This document shows positions 23,102 through 31,310 of a DNA stretch of 39,945 nt, in pieces. The stretch's first letter is position 1; every line of letters begins with the position of its first letter. The position numbers and the translations under genes were made by a program. Location: assembly GCA_047974375.1 (NCBI GenBank), contig JBKECF010000023.1:1-39945 (forward strand). The letters are read 5' to 3'. A model generated the notes under the pieces. It searched no databases. It worked only from the letters and a program-made list of their open reading frames with translations, and was not told the origin of the DNA. This DNA is from JBKECF01 sp047974375 (lineage in GTDB: Bacteria > Bacillota > Clostridia > Lachnospirales > CAMZNU01).

Positions 23102-25060
23102 ATGTTAGAAATAAAATTAAAAGATGGCTCAATTATGGAAGTAGAAAAAGGGGTATCTTTATACGATGTAGCAGTTAAAATAAGCGAAGGTTTAGGAAGA
23201 ACATGTTGTTGTGGTGAAGTAGATGGAAAAGTTGTTGATTTGCGTTTTAAAATAGAGAAAAATGCAACTGTAAACTTATTCACTTTTAATGATAAAGAAG
23301 GCAAAAAAGCTTTTTGGCATACTGCATCACATATATTGGCACAGGCAACAAAAAGGTTATATCCATCGGTGAAGTTAGCTATAGGCCCTGCCACAGATAC
23401 AGGTTTTTACTATGACTTTGACAGAGAAACAACATTCCGTAGTGAGGACATAGTAGCCATAGAAAAGGAAATGAAAAGCATTATAAAAGAAGCGTTGCCT
23501 ATTGAAGTATTTACATTAATTAAAGAAGAAGCTTTAAATTTAATGAAAGATGAACCTTATAAAATAGAATTAATAAATGATTTGCCCGAAGATGAGATAA
23601 TATCTTTTTATAAACAAGGAGACTTTACAGACTTATGTGCTGGTCCGCACTTGCTTAATACAAAGTATATAAAAGCTTTCAAACTAACATCAGAGGAAGG
23701 TTCATCTGGGGCCTACTGGCGTGGCGATGAAAAAAATAAAATGTTATGTAGGATATATGGTACTGCCTTTACAAAAAAATCTGATTTAACAGAGTATTTA
23801 GAAGCAAGAGAAGAAACAATGAAACGTGACCACAATAAATTAGGTAGAGAGTTAAAGTACTTTACTACTTCGGATATAATAGGCCAAGGTTTACCTCTGC
23901 TTATGCCAAAGGGTACAAAGGTAATACAATCATTACAAAGACTTGTTGAAGATGAGGAAGAAGCAAGAGGCTATGTAAGGACAAAAACGCCATTTATGGC
24001 TAAAAGTGATTTATACAAGGTGTCTGGACACTGGGATCACTATAAGGATGGTATGTTTATAGTAGGTGATGAAGAGAAGGAGAATGAGGTATTTGCTCTT
24101 CGCCCAATGACTTGTCCATTCCAATTTACAATATATAATGCAGAACAACATTCATACAGGGACTTACCTATTAGATACGGAGAAACATCAACTTTATTTA
24201 GAAATGAGTCTTCTGGTGAAATGCATGGACTAATAAGAGTTCGTCAATTTACTATATCTGAAGGACATATTGTATGTACAAAAGAGCAGCTTAGAGACGA
24301 GTTTAAAGGCTGTGTAGATTTAATAAATTATTTTATGGATATGTTTGATATTGCTGGTGATATTTCCTATATGTTCTCTAAATGGGACCCAAATAATAAG
24401 GAAAAATATATTGGTTCTGCAGAAGAGTGGGAAAATACACAAGGTGCAATGAAAGAGTTGCTTGAGGACTTAGATATTGAATATGTAGAAGTTGAGGGAG
24501 AAGCGGCTTTTTATGGTCCTAAATTAGATATTTTATTTAAAAATGTTTTTGGTAAAGAGGATACAATTATAACTATACAAATAGATTTTTCTTTAGCAGA
24601 AAGATTTGGCATGACTTATATTGACAAAAATGGTGAGAAACAACATCCATACATTTTACACAGAACGTCAGTTGGCTGTTATGAAAGAACTTTAGCTATG
24701 CTAATAGAAAAATATGCAGGAGCTTTTCCAACATGGCTAGCGCCAACACAAGTAAAGATATTGCCTATATCAGACAAGTATAATGATTATACTTATGAAG
24801 TAATAAGTAAACTAAAAGCCAATGGCATAAGGGTGGAAAGTGACTTTAGGGCTGAAAAACTAGGCTATAAATTAAGAGAAGCTAGACTAGAGAGAATTCC
24901 ATATATTTGTGTAATAGGTGAAAAAGAGAAAGAAAACAATGAAGTATCTTTAAGAAGTCGCAAAGGTGATGAAGGTGCTATAAACGTTGATGATTTTATT
25001 AAAAGGATTAATGAAGAAGTTATAAATAAAACAAAAAATTATGGTTATTCCCAAGAGTAG
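23102..25060 (+). CDS. thrS: Threonine-tRNA ligase
   Basis: ThrRS attaches threonine to tRNA-Thr and edits Ser-tRNA-Thr. The 652 residues show the full domain order: TGS (1-~62), the editing domain starting with HTASHILAQATKRLYP, the catalytic core (RPMTCPFQFTIY, ETSTLFRNESSGEMHGLIRV, RQFTISEGHI) and the C-terminal anticodon domain ending with RKGDEGAINVDDFI. AAGGAGG is five bases before the ATG at 23102; a TTG at 23087 is rejected. Expression is controlled by the T-box just upstream, and a terminator follows. Confidence 0.97.
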   Translation: MLEIKLKDGSIMEVEKGVSLYDVAVKISEGLGRTCCCGEVDGKVVDLRFKIEKNATVNLFTFNDKEGKKAFWHTASHILAQATKRLYPSVKLAIGPATDTGFYYDFDRETTFRSEDIVAIEKEMKSIIKEALPIEVFTLIKEEALNLMKDEPYKIELINDLPEDEIISFYKQGDFTDLCAGPHLLNTKYIKAFKLTSEEGSSGAYWRGDEKNKMLCRIYGTAFTKKSDLTEYLEAREETMKRDHNKLGRELKYFTTSDIIGQGLPLLMPKGTKVIQSLQRLVEDEEEARGYVRTKTPFMAKSDLYKVSGHWDHYKDGMFIVGDEEKENEVFALRPMTCPFQFTIYNAEQHSYRDLPIRYGETSTLFRNESSGEMHGLIRVRQFTISEGHIVCTKEQLRDEFKGCVDLINYFMDMFDIAGDISYMFSKWDPNNKEKYIGSAEEWENTQGAMKELLEDLDIEYVEVEGEAAFYGPKLDILFKNVFGKEDTIITIQIDFSLAERFGMTYIDKNGEKQHPYILHRTSVGCYERTLAMLIEKYAGAFPTWLAPTQVKILPISDKYNDYTYEVISKLKANGIRVESDFRAEKLGYKLREARLERIPYICVIGEKEKENNEVSLRSRKGDEGAINVDDFIKRINEEVINKTKNYGYSQE

Positions 25061-25089
25061 CAAGTGAAATTTTATGGATAATAAAAAAC

Positions 25090-25130
25090 AAAGTGTGTAA
25101 ATCAAAAAAAGATTGCACACTTTATTTTTG
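25090..25130. terminator. Terminator between thrS and the XRE regulator
   Basis: AAAGTGTGTAAATC (25090-25103) pairs with GATTGCACACTTT (25111-25123) around a run of seven A, followed by ATTTTTG. It lies between two convergent genes and may serve both. Confidence 0.75.
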
Positions 25131-25138
25131 TGCGGTAA

Positions 25139-25489
25139 TTAAGATTTTTTCCAGTCGTTAATAAGTGCTTGTAATATGTCAATTCGTTCTTTAGATAGAC
25201 CTTGTACATTTATAGTTTCATTTTTTGGATTAATTGTGTTTTTCTCTTTGTTATTAGTTGTAATACCTAGAAGTTCGTCTGTGGATACATCTAAAACGCT
25301 AGCAAGCCGTATAAGCACTTCTAGAGATGGAAAACTTGTATCATTTTCATAAGCGCTAATAGTAGTATGTTCAACACCGACAAGCTGCCCCAATCTTTGT
25401 TGAGTTAAATTTTTATTTTTTCGCAAAGAGGATATTCTTAAAGATATATCGTATAGTAATGAATTAGCTTTATTTTTATCATTTTTCAT
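25139..25489 (-). CDS. XRE-family HTH transcriptional regulator
   Basis: The protein of 116 residues has a Cro/C1-type helix-turn-helix: ISLRISSLRKNKNLTQQRLG, then QLVGVEHTTISAYENDTSFP and SLEVLIRLASVLDVSTDELL. A polar linker and a short C-terminal helix (LSKERIDILQALINDW) follow. Start MKNDKNKANSLL at 25489 is chosen because GGAG lies eight bases upstream; a longer frame from 25528 would add 13 hydrophobic residues across the promoter. Such proteins are phage-like or stress repressors; the target is unknown. It is divergent from the Rgg-like gene, so mutual control is possible. Confidence 0.88.
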   Translation of the reverse strand: MKNDKNKANSLLYDISLRISSLRKNKNLTQQRLGQLVGVEHTTISAYENDTSFPSLEVLIRLASVLDVSTDELLGITTNNKEKNTINPKNETINVQGLSKERIDILQALINDWKKS

Positions 25490-25527
25490 AGTTGCAACTC
25501 CTATAATAAAAAATAATATATCAAACA

Positions 25528-25556
25528 ACTATACTATTAATGGAGTTTAGGTACAA
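25528..25556 (-). promoter_or_regulatory. Promoter of the XRE regulator
   Basis: On the minus strand, TTGTAC (25556-25551), 17 bases, TATAGT (25533-25528). It is about 40 bases upstream of the ATG. Confidence 0.65.
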
Positions 25557-25720
25557 TTTTTCTTAAAAACTATTGCAATAATGGAATTATGGTTATATAG
25601 TATATAAAATAGCAAAGTATTAAACTAAACTAGTAGTTATAACATAAATATTTACTATTTTATACAATTTAAGAAACATTTAGGTTTATTTTGTATTATT
25701 AATGAAAAAGACTAGTAATT

Positions 25721-25730
25721 ATGTTATAAT
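25721..25730 (+). promoter_or_regulatory. Extended -10 promoter of the Rgg-like gene
   Basis: TGTTATAAT (25722-25730) is a perfect TGnTATAAT extended -10; no good -35 is seen at the proper distance, which fits an activator-dependent or extended -10 promoter. Confidence 0.5.
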
Positions 25731-25769
25731 AGTATAAAAGGTAGGCTAAAAATTATGAGGATGTGTGAT

Positions 25770-26705
25770 ATGGAAGATTTATCTGTTGTTTTAAACGAAA
25801 TGTTAAGCATTATACGTGAGGAATTAGACGTTACGCAAGTCGAGTTAGCTAAAAGGTTGAACTGTAGCCAGGAGCTTATATCAAAAATTGAAAATAAAAA
25901 CAGGGAACTTTCTTATGAACTGATTTTTACTCTTTCAAGTTTATCAAAAGTTGATTTACACTTTTTTAGGTATATATCATCAAAATTTAAAACCACTGAG
26001 GATTATTTACTATTTGCTGAATTATCTAATTTAATTGATTCTGATGTAAGTGGGAATATTAATAGGATTGAAGAATTAAATAACAAAAATCCACTAACTG
26101 AGAGCCGAGATTATGGCGACCTCAATGCAATCTTATACTATAGTGAAATAGTAGTAGCTTATTATAAATACCAAGATTATCATAAAGTAATTAGAATTGC
26201 CCTTAAGGCTTGTGAATGGGAAAATAAGAAAATAAAAACTGACTACATTAAGAGTCTAAAGTTGGGATATTATTACGGTATTTATTCTATGTTAGTAAAG
26301 GCTCATGTAAAGGTAGGTTATGTAGATACTGCACTTATGTTTACTGATATGTTTTTTAAACATTTTAAAGAGGTCTGGTCTGATAAAAGATTTACTATGG
26401 TTACCGATAGATACGTGTATCGGAAGTTTTATATAGGCATTAATGTAGGACACATAATGGCTAAATACGCAATGAAGGATTATGAAGAGGTAATTACTCT
26501 TTCTGAAGCTCTGCTTAAGGAGTTGAAAAAATTTAATTTATTAATAGAGGCTGAAGAAATTATTGCATTAAAAGCAAAAAGCCTTGTTAGGTTAAATAGA
26601 AATGATGAAGCGGAAGAGATTATTACAGACTTAAAAGTGATTTGTAAGTATTTAGATAAAAATGACTTTTATGAGAGCTTTAAAAGAGAATTATTAATGC
26701 AATAA
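25770..26705 (+). CDS. Rgg/PlcR-like regulator: HTH plus helical-repeat domain
   Basis: An N-terminal XRE helix-turn-helix (EELDVTQVELAKRLNCSQEL, then ISKIENKNRELS; about residues 10-60) is joined to a long all-helical region of ~240 residues that looks like TPR repeats (for example YYSEIVVAYYKYQDYHKVIR and KSLVRLNRNDEAEEII). This layout is that of the RNPP group (Rgg, PlcR, PrgX), which bind short signalling peptides. I saw no convincing peptide gene beside it. Start ATG 25770 follows GAGGATG; ATGs at 25755 and 25761 are alternatives. 311 residues. The family call is by architecture only. Confidence 0.75.
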   Translation: MEDLSVVLNEMLSIIREELDVTQVELAKRLNCSQELISKIENKNRELSYELIFTLSSLSKVDLHFFRYISSKFKTTEDYLLFAELSNLIDSDVSGNINRIEELNNKNPLTESRDYGDLNAILYYSEIVVAYYKYQDYHKVIRIALKACEWENKKIKTDYIKSLKLGYYYGIYSMLVKAHVKVGYVDTALMFTDMFFKHFKEVWSDKRFTMVTDRYVYRKFYIGINVGHIMAKYAMKDYEEVITLSEALLKELKKFNLLIEAEEIIALKAKSLVRLNRNDEAEEIITDLKVICKYLDKNDFYESFKRELLMQ

Positions 26706-26706
26706 T

Positions 26707-26734
26707 AAAAAAAGAGGGCAACTTCTTTTTTTTT
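26707..26734 (+). terminator. Terminator of the Rgg-like gene
   Basis: AAAAAAAGAGG pairs with CTTCTTTTTTT through 11 base pairs (one G-U) around a GCAA tetraloop, followed by more T. It directly follows the stop codon. Confidence 0.8.
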
Positions 26735-26770
26735 ATGTCAAAATATATTAGATAAATTTTGAAAAATATA

Positions 26771-26799
26771 TTGCTTTATTATGATTTAGTAAATATACT
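26771..26799 (+). promoter_or_regulatory. Promoter of pyrH-frr
   Basis: TTGCTT (26771-26776), 17 bases, TATACT (26794-26799), ~39 bases before the pyrH ATG. Confidence 0.5.
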
Positions 26800-26837
26800 T
26801 ATTTAAGGAATTAAAAAAACTATGTTATGGAGGTACC

Positions 26838-27539
26838 ATGTTTAAAAGGGTAATTATAAAACTAAGCGGAGAAGCATTAGCAGGTAACAAAAAAAATTTT
26901 GATGATACCATTATTAATGAAATTTTAATGGATATAAAGGAATGCATTAACAATAATGTAGAGGTATCTATAGTAATAGGTGGTGGAAACTTTTGGAGAG
27001 GCAGAAGTGCAGATTCGAATATGGATAGAACTATTGCCGACGAAATAGGTATGTTGGCGACGTGCATGAATGGATTATATGTTGCCGATTACTTCAAAAG
27101 AAATGGATGTTATGCTAAAGTATTTACGCCATTTACGGTTGGCACTTTTACAACGGAATTTTCTAAAGAAGAGGCACTTAAAGTTATGAAGAATAAAGGT
27201 GTAAATATTTTTGTTGGTGGAGTTGGTCATCCTTTTTTTTCAACAGATACAATAACAGCATTACGTGCAGCTGAATTAGATTGTGATTGTATACTTTATG
27301 CAAAAAATATTGATGGAATTTATAATAAAGATCCTAATAAATATGAAGATGCTAAAAAATATGATATAATAACTTATAGTGAAATAATTAAAAATAATTT
27401 ACAGGCAATTGATATTTCGGCAATGAATTTGAGTATGAGCCAAAATATAAATTCTCTTGTATTTAAATTAGGTACAAAAAGTAGCATATTTAATGCAGTT
27501 TTGGAAAAGTCTGAAAACTGTACAAAAATAACAAATTAA
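26838..27539 (+). CDS. pyrH: Uridylate (UMP) kinase
   Basis: PyrH makes UDP from UMP with ATP and is a hexameric amino-acid-kinase fold enzyme. The 233 residues contain KRVIIKLSGEALAG, VIGGGNFWRG and the ATP-site DGIYNKDPNKYEDA. Two usually strict segments are changed: DRTIADEIGMLAT (usually DRATADYMGMLAT) and GGVGHPFFSTDTITALRA (usually GGTGNPFFTTDTAA). These look conservative, so activity is likely. TGGAGG precedes the ATG. It is paired with frr, 15 bases apart, as in many bacteria, but without rpsB-tsf upstream. Confidence 0.93.
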   Translation: MFKRVIIKLSGEALAGNKKNFDDTIINEILMDIKECINNNVEVSIVIGGGNFWRGRSADSNMDRTIADEIGMLATCMNGLYVADYFKRNGCYAKVFTPFTVGTFTTEFSKEEALKVMKNKGVNIFVGGVGHPFFSTDTITALRAAELDCDCILYAKNIDGIYNKDPNKYEDAKKYDIITYSEIIKNNLQAIDISAMNLSMSQNINSLVFKLGTKSSIFNAVLEKSENCTKITN

Positions 27540-27554
27540 TTTTAGGAGGACATT

Positions 27555-28103
27555 ATGTCAGTAAAAGAGTATGCAGATAAGATGGAAAAATCTATTGAGA
27601 GTTTAAAAAGGGATTTAGGTACAATACGTGCAGGACGTGCAAATCCGCATGTTTTAGACAGAATATCTGTAGAATATTATGGTTCAGATACACCGCTTAA
27701 TCAAGTAGGTAATATAACAGTGCCAGAGGCAAGAATTTTACAAATAACTCCTTGGGATGCTTCTGTTCTTGGTGATATAGAAAAAGCAATTTTAAAATCA
27801 GACTTAGGCATAAATCCGACAAATGATGGAAAGGTAATACGTCTTGTATTCCCTGAGCTTACAGAGGAAAGACGTAAAGACTTAACAAAAGATGTTAAGA
27901 AAAAAGGCGAGGATGCCAAAGTAGCCATTAGAAACATAAGAAGAGATGGCATGGACTTTTTCAAAAAACAGCTTAAAGGTTCTGAAATATCTGAAGATGA
28001 ACTTTCAGGTTTGGAAGAAAATTTACAGAAAGCTACAGATAAAAGTATAAAAGAAATAGATATAGTAGTGGAAGAAAAAAATAAAGAGGTAATGTCAGTA
28101 TAA
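27555..28103 (+). CDS. frr: Ribosome recycling factor
   Basis: RRF, with EF-G, splits the post-termination ribosome. The 182 residues are standard in length and include SIESLKRDLGTIRAGRANPH, DRISVEYYGSDTPLNQVGNI and RRDGMDFFKKQLKGSEISED. TAGGAGG precedes the ATG. The stop codon itself forms part of a perfect hairpin at 28101-28120. Confidence 0.97.
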   Translation: MSVKEYADKMEKSIESLKRDLGTIRAGRANPHVLDRISVEYYGSDTPLNQVGNITVPEARILQITPWDASVLGDIEKAILKSDLGINPTNDGKVIRLVFPELTEERRKDLTKDVKKKGEDAKVAIRNIRRDGMDFFKKQLKGSEISEDELSGLEENLQKATDKSIKEIDIVVEEKNKEVMSV

Positions 28104-28120
28104 TCTACATAGGTAGATTA
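28101..28120 (+). promoter_or_regulatory. Perfect hairpin overlapping the frr stop codon
   Basis: TAATCTAC and GTAGATTA are perfect inverted copies around ATAG. The TAA of frr is its first three bases. It has no T-tract and sits five bases before the next hairpin, so a paired regulatory structure is possible. Confidence 0.4.
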
Positions 28121-28124
28121 TACT

Positions 28125-28169
28125 AGGGCATTTAGTTAAATGGATATCCGTTGACGAATGCCCCTTTTT
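28125..28169 (+). terminator. Terminator or attenuator between frr and pyrG
   Basis: AGGGCATT pairs with AATGCCCCT, with an inner stem of GTTAAATGGA against TCCGTTGAC, followed by TTTTTA (to 28169). It lies only ~24 bases before the pyrG start and no promoter is visible between them, so it may act as an attenuator for pyrG rather than only ending frr. Confidence 0.65.
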
Positions 28170-28192
28170 ACGTTTTATAGAGAGGTGAAAAA

Positions 28193-29818
28193 TTGAATAC
28201 AAAGTATATTTTTGTTACAGGTGGCGTAGTATCTGGTCTAGGTAAAGGCATTACCGCTGCTTCTTTAGGTAGGTTATTAAAGGCTAGAGGGTATAAAGTG
28301 ACAATACAGAAATTTGACCCATATTTAAATATCGACCCAGGAACAATGAGTCCACTTCAACATGGTGAAGTTTTTGTAACAGAAGATGGGGGTGAAACGG
28401 ACTTAGACTTGGGCCATTATGAAAGGTTTATTGATGAAAATCTAAATATACACAGCAATATTACAACTGGTAAAATCTATTGGTCTGTACTAAATAAGGA
28501 AAGACGCGGAGATTTTTTAGGTGCGACAGTTCAAGTAATACCACATATTACCAATGCCATTAAAGAAAAGGTGTATTTAGCGGGTAAAGAATCTCAATCG
28601 GATATTGTTATAACGGAAGTAGGGGGAACAATAGGTGATATAGAAAGCTCCCCATTTTTAGAGGCAATTCGTCAAGTTGCACATGACATAGGAAGAGATA
28701 ATGTTATGTACATTCATGTTACATTAATACCTTATTTACGTAAATCTCAAGAGATGAAAACAAAACCTACGCAACATTCTGTTAAAGAGTTGCGTTCTGT
28801 TGGTATACAGCCAGATATTTTAGTATGCCGTTCAGAGATGCCATTAAATGATATGTTAAAGGAAAAATTAGCTCTATTTTGTGATGTAGACACTGAATGT
28901 GTAATTGAAAATTTAGATGCTGATAGTTTATATGAAGTCCCACTATTGTTAGAAAAACAAAAACTTGCAGAAAAAGTTATTTCTAAGTTGTGTTTGAAAG
29001 AAACACCTGTGGATTTAAGAGATTGGATGGAAATAGTAAATAAGCAAAAGGCAATAAAGAATTCTATAACTATAGCAATGGTTGGTAAATATGTTGATTT
29101 ACATGATGCTTATTTATCAGTTGTGGAGTCTTTAGAGCATGCAGGTATTCACAATGAGCACAATGTAAACATTAAATGGTTGAATTCAGAAGATATTGAA
29201 GAGATGTCGGCGGAAGAAATTAAAAAAATCTTCAGCGATGTTAATGGCATATTAGTGCCAGGAGGTTTTGGCGATAGAGGGATAGAGGGTAAAATTACAG
29301 CCATAAAATATGGACGTGAAAATAAAATACCTGTCTTTGGTATATGTTTAGGTATGCAATGTATAGTAATGGAATATGCAAGAAACGTTGCCAATATTGA
29401 AGGTGCCTATAGTTCGGAATTTGACGAAAATGCAGAGAAACCAGTTATAGATTTAATGCCAGAACAAAAAGACCTTGAAGATATGGGCGGAACAATGCGT
29501 CTAGGTACATATCCTTGTAAGCTTACAAAAGATACAATTGCTCACAATGCATATGATCAAGAAGATCTAATTTATGAAAGGCATAGACATAGATACGAAT
29601 TTAATAATGAATTTAGGAGTTTACTTAAGGAAAGTGGTTTAGTACTTTCAGGGGTTTCGCCTAATGATAAATTAGTAGAAATAGTAGAAATCGAAAAAAA
29701 TAAACATCCATGGTTCTTAGGTTGTCAATTCCATCCAGAGTTTAAGTCTAGGCCAAACAGACCTCATCCTCTATTTTTTGAATTTATTAAGGCTAGTATT
29801 AATTCTGGAAATAAATAA
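28193..29818 (+). CDS. pyrG: CTP synthase
   Basis: PyrG aminates UTP to CTP with glutamine as nitrogen donor. The 541 residues have the synthase domain (FVTGGVVSGLGKGITAASLG at the start, then GEVFVTEDGGETDLDLGHYE) and a C-terminal class I amidotransferase domain with catalytic Cys385 in FGICLGMQ and the His/Glu pair in QFHPEFKSRP. The start is TTG at 28193 after AGAGGTG, since no ATG fits the family N-terminus. It is preceded by a hairpin with a T-run, consistent with attenuation. Confidence 0.97.
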   Translation: MNTKYIFVTGGVVSGLGKGITAASLGRLLKARGYKVTIQKFDPYLNIDPGTMSPLQHGEVFVTEDGGETDLDLGHYERFIDENLNIHSNITTGKIYWSVLNKERRGDFLGATVQVIPHITNAIKEKVYLAGKESQSDIVITEVGGTIGDIESSPFLEAIRQVAHDIGRDNVMYIHVTLIPYLRKSQEMKTKPTQHSVKELRSVGIQPDILVCRSEMPLNDMLKEKLALFCDVDTECVIENLDADSLYEVPLLLEKQKLAEKVISKLCLKETPVDLRDWMEIVNKQKAIKNSITIAMVGKYVDLHDAYLSVVESLEHAGIHNEHNVNIKWLNSEDIEEMSAEEIKKIFSDVNGILVPGGFGDRGIEGKITAIKYGRENKIPVFGICLGMQCIVMEYARNVANIEGAYSSEFDENAEKPVIDLMPEQKDLEDMGGTMRLGTYPCKLTKDTIAHNAYDQEDLIYERHRHRYEFNNEFRSLLKESGLVLSGVSPNDKLVEIVEIEKNKHPWFLGCQFHPEFKSRPNRPHPLFFEFIKASINSGNK

Positions 29819-29863
29819 AATCCTTAAATTAAATAGAGATAACTGGAAATTTAATATAATGAG

Positions 29864-29900
29864 GCAAAAAGAGAGCGATAGGTTTTCGCTCTTTTTTTGC
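29864..29900. terminator. Terminator between pyrG and the aldo/keto reductase
   Basis: AGAGCGA (29872-29878) pairs with TCGCTCT (29886-29892), extended by A-run/T-run pairing on both sides. It separates convergent genes and can work in both directions. Confidence 0.85.
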
Positions 29901-29912
29901 TTAAAAATTATT

Positions 29913-31058
29913 TTAACACAGACAACCTGTTGTTACGAAAAGTTTATTCACCTTTTTTAATTCTTCGGGTATGTTTATATGTTGTGGACAGTGTTCAGTA
30001 CATAGGCCGCAATTACTACAGACATTGGCACTTTCTCTTTTTTCTAGCATTTTTTTATATTCTTTTTTATTATTTTCATACAGACCAAACATAAAGGATT
30101 CGTTGTATAAAGTGAAGTTGGCGGGTATATTTACGCCAAAAGGACAGGGGATGCAGTATTTGCATTTTGTACAAGGGACATTTTGTATTTCATTGAAAGC
30201 TTCTTTGGCGCTGGCAATTATTTCTTCTTCTTCACCACTTAACATACCAATATTACTTTTATTTGCGTATGAAATATTTTCTCTAACTTGCTCCATTGTG
30301 CTCATACCAGACAAAAGCAAGGAAACTTCTTCCATATTCCATAAATAATCCAATGCCCATTCTACAGGGCTTTTATTATTATGGCTCTTAAAAATATTAT
30401 TTACACTATCGGGTACATTAGCAAGTTTGCCACCTAGTAAAGGCTCCATAATAATAACACCCATACCACGTTTGGCGGCCTCTTTTACGCCGCTTATACC
30501 AGCTTGGTAGTCTTCATCTAAATAATTTGCCTGTAGCTGAACAAAATCCCAAGGGTGTGCATCGAGCATAGGCCAAAAATGTTCTGTTTTATCGTGGAAG
30601 GAAAATCCTATGTATTTTATTTTACCATTATCTATTGCAGTTTTTACTTTTGATAAAATATTTAATGACATTATTTTATCAAAACTTTCTTTGTTTAAAG
30701 CGTGTAACAAGTAAAAATCTATGTAGTTAGTTTGTAGCTTTTTTAATTGTTCATCTAGCAGATTATCGAAGTCATCTAATTCATTTATTAGCCAGACTGG
30801 AGATTTTGTTGCTAAAGCTACTTTGTTTCTATAACCATCTTTTAAGGCTTTACCAACCAAAATTTCACTTTCACCACCATGATATGGATAAGCTGTGTCT
30901 ATGTAGTTTACGCCATTATCAATAGCATAGCGTAGCATTTTAATAGATTCCTTTTCGTCGATAATATTATTATCTTCTTTCATAATAGTTGGAAAGCGCA
31001 TACATCCGAAGCCTAGTGGATATACATTGAAGCCGGTTGTGCCAAATTTTCTGTACAT
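29913..31058 (-). CDS. Aldo/keto reductase with C-terminal 4Fe-4S ferredoxin-like domain
   Basis: An NAD(P)H-dependent (beta/alpha)8 oxidoreductase of 381 residues. The catalytic tetrad is visible: D54 and Y59 in YIDTAYPYHGGES, K85 in ATKSP, and H119 in DFYLLHALN. The C-terminal third has cysteine motifs CTKCKYCIPCPFGV and CSNCGLCTEHCPQHI, enough for two 4Fe-4S clusters, and ends in CLC. This joined form is common in anaerobes and suggests electron exchange with ferredoxin, though the substrate is unknown. AAAGGAG precedes the ATG at 31058. It is divergent from the SHOCT-like gene. Confidence 0.92.
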   Translation of the reverse strand: MYRKFGTTGFNVYPLGFGCMRFPTIMKEDNNIIDEKESIKMLRYAIDNGVNYIDTAYPYHGGESEILVGKALKDGYRNKVALATKSPVWLINELDDFDNLLDEQLKKLQTNYIDFYLLHALNKESFDKIMSLNILSKVKTAIDNGKIKYIGFSFHDKTEHFWPMLDAHPWDFVQLQANYLDEDYQAGISGVKEAAKRGMGVIIMEPLLGGKLANVPDSVNNIFKSHNNKSPVEWALDYLWNMEEVSLLLSGMSTMEQVRENISYANKSNIGMLSGEEEEIIASAKEAFNEIQNVPCTKCKYCIPCPFGVNIPANFTLYNESFMFGLYENNKKEYKKMLEKRESANVCSNCGLCTEHCPQHINIPEELKKVNKLFVTTGCLC

Positions 31059-31098
31059 AGATTCTCCTTTTTTATAAATAACAATTGCAGACGTAAAT

Positions 31099-31181
31099 TG
31101 TTACAGATTTAAAAAAAATAATTAGTAATATTAATGTAACAGTTCTTTAATATAAAGCTATATGATATAATAATGTTACAG
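31099..31181. promoter_or_regulatory. Three TGTWACAG repeats in a divergent promoter region
   Basis: TGTTACAG (31099-31106), TGTAACAG (31135-31142) and TGTTACAG (31174-31181) are spaced by 36 and 39 bases. TGTNACA is nearly self-complementary, so each copy could be a small operator. The last copy is three bases after a TATAAT. Confidence 0.4.
31163..31171 (+). promoter_or_regulatory. Extended -10 promoter of the SHOCT-like gene
   Basis: TGATATAAT (31163-31171) is a full TGnTATAAT extended -10. The predicted transcript would begin near the third TGTWACAG repeat and carry the 31199-31247 stem-loop in its leader. Confidence 0.5.
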
Positions 31182-31198
31182 TATTTATAGCTAATTTG

Positions 31199-31247
31199 CA
31201 AAGGTTTTTACAAAAAAATAAAAATTTGTATTTTAAACAAACCTTTG
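31199..31247 (+). promoter_or_regulatory. Stem-loop in the leader of the SHOCT-like gene
   Basis: CAAAGGTTT (31199-31207) and AAACCTTTG (31239-31247) are perfect inverted copies; TACAAA and TTTGTA (31209-31214, 31225-31230) form a possible inner stem. No T-tract follows, so it is not a terminator. Confidence 0.4.
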
Positions 31248-31310
31248 AGAAAAAAATAATGTATATTAAATAAGTAAACTTTGATCAGATGGAACAGGAA
31301 GGGGAAACAA

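Noticed and set aside
25545..25610. Very short plus-strand frames near the Rgg-like gene, considered as signalling peptides
   Set aside because: Only eight codons each, no ribosome-binding site, and one lies within the XRE promoter.
28113..28129. CTP-sensed reiterative start (GGGC) for pyrG as in B. subtilis
   Set aside because: TATACT is only one base before GGGC, so the -10 spacing is wrong, and the 5' arm of the terminator is not the pyrimidine-rich target needed.
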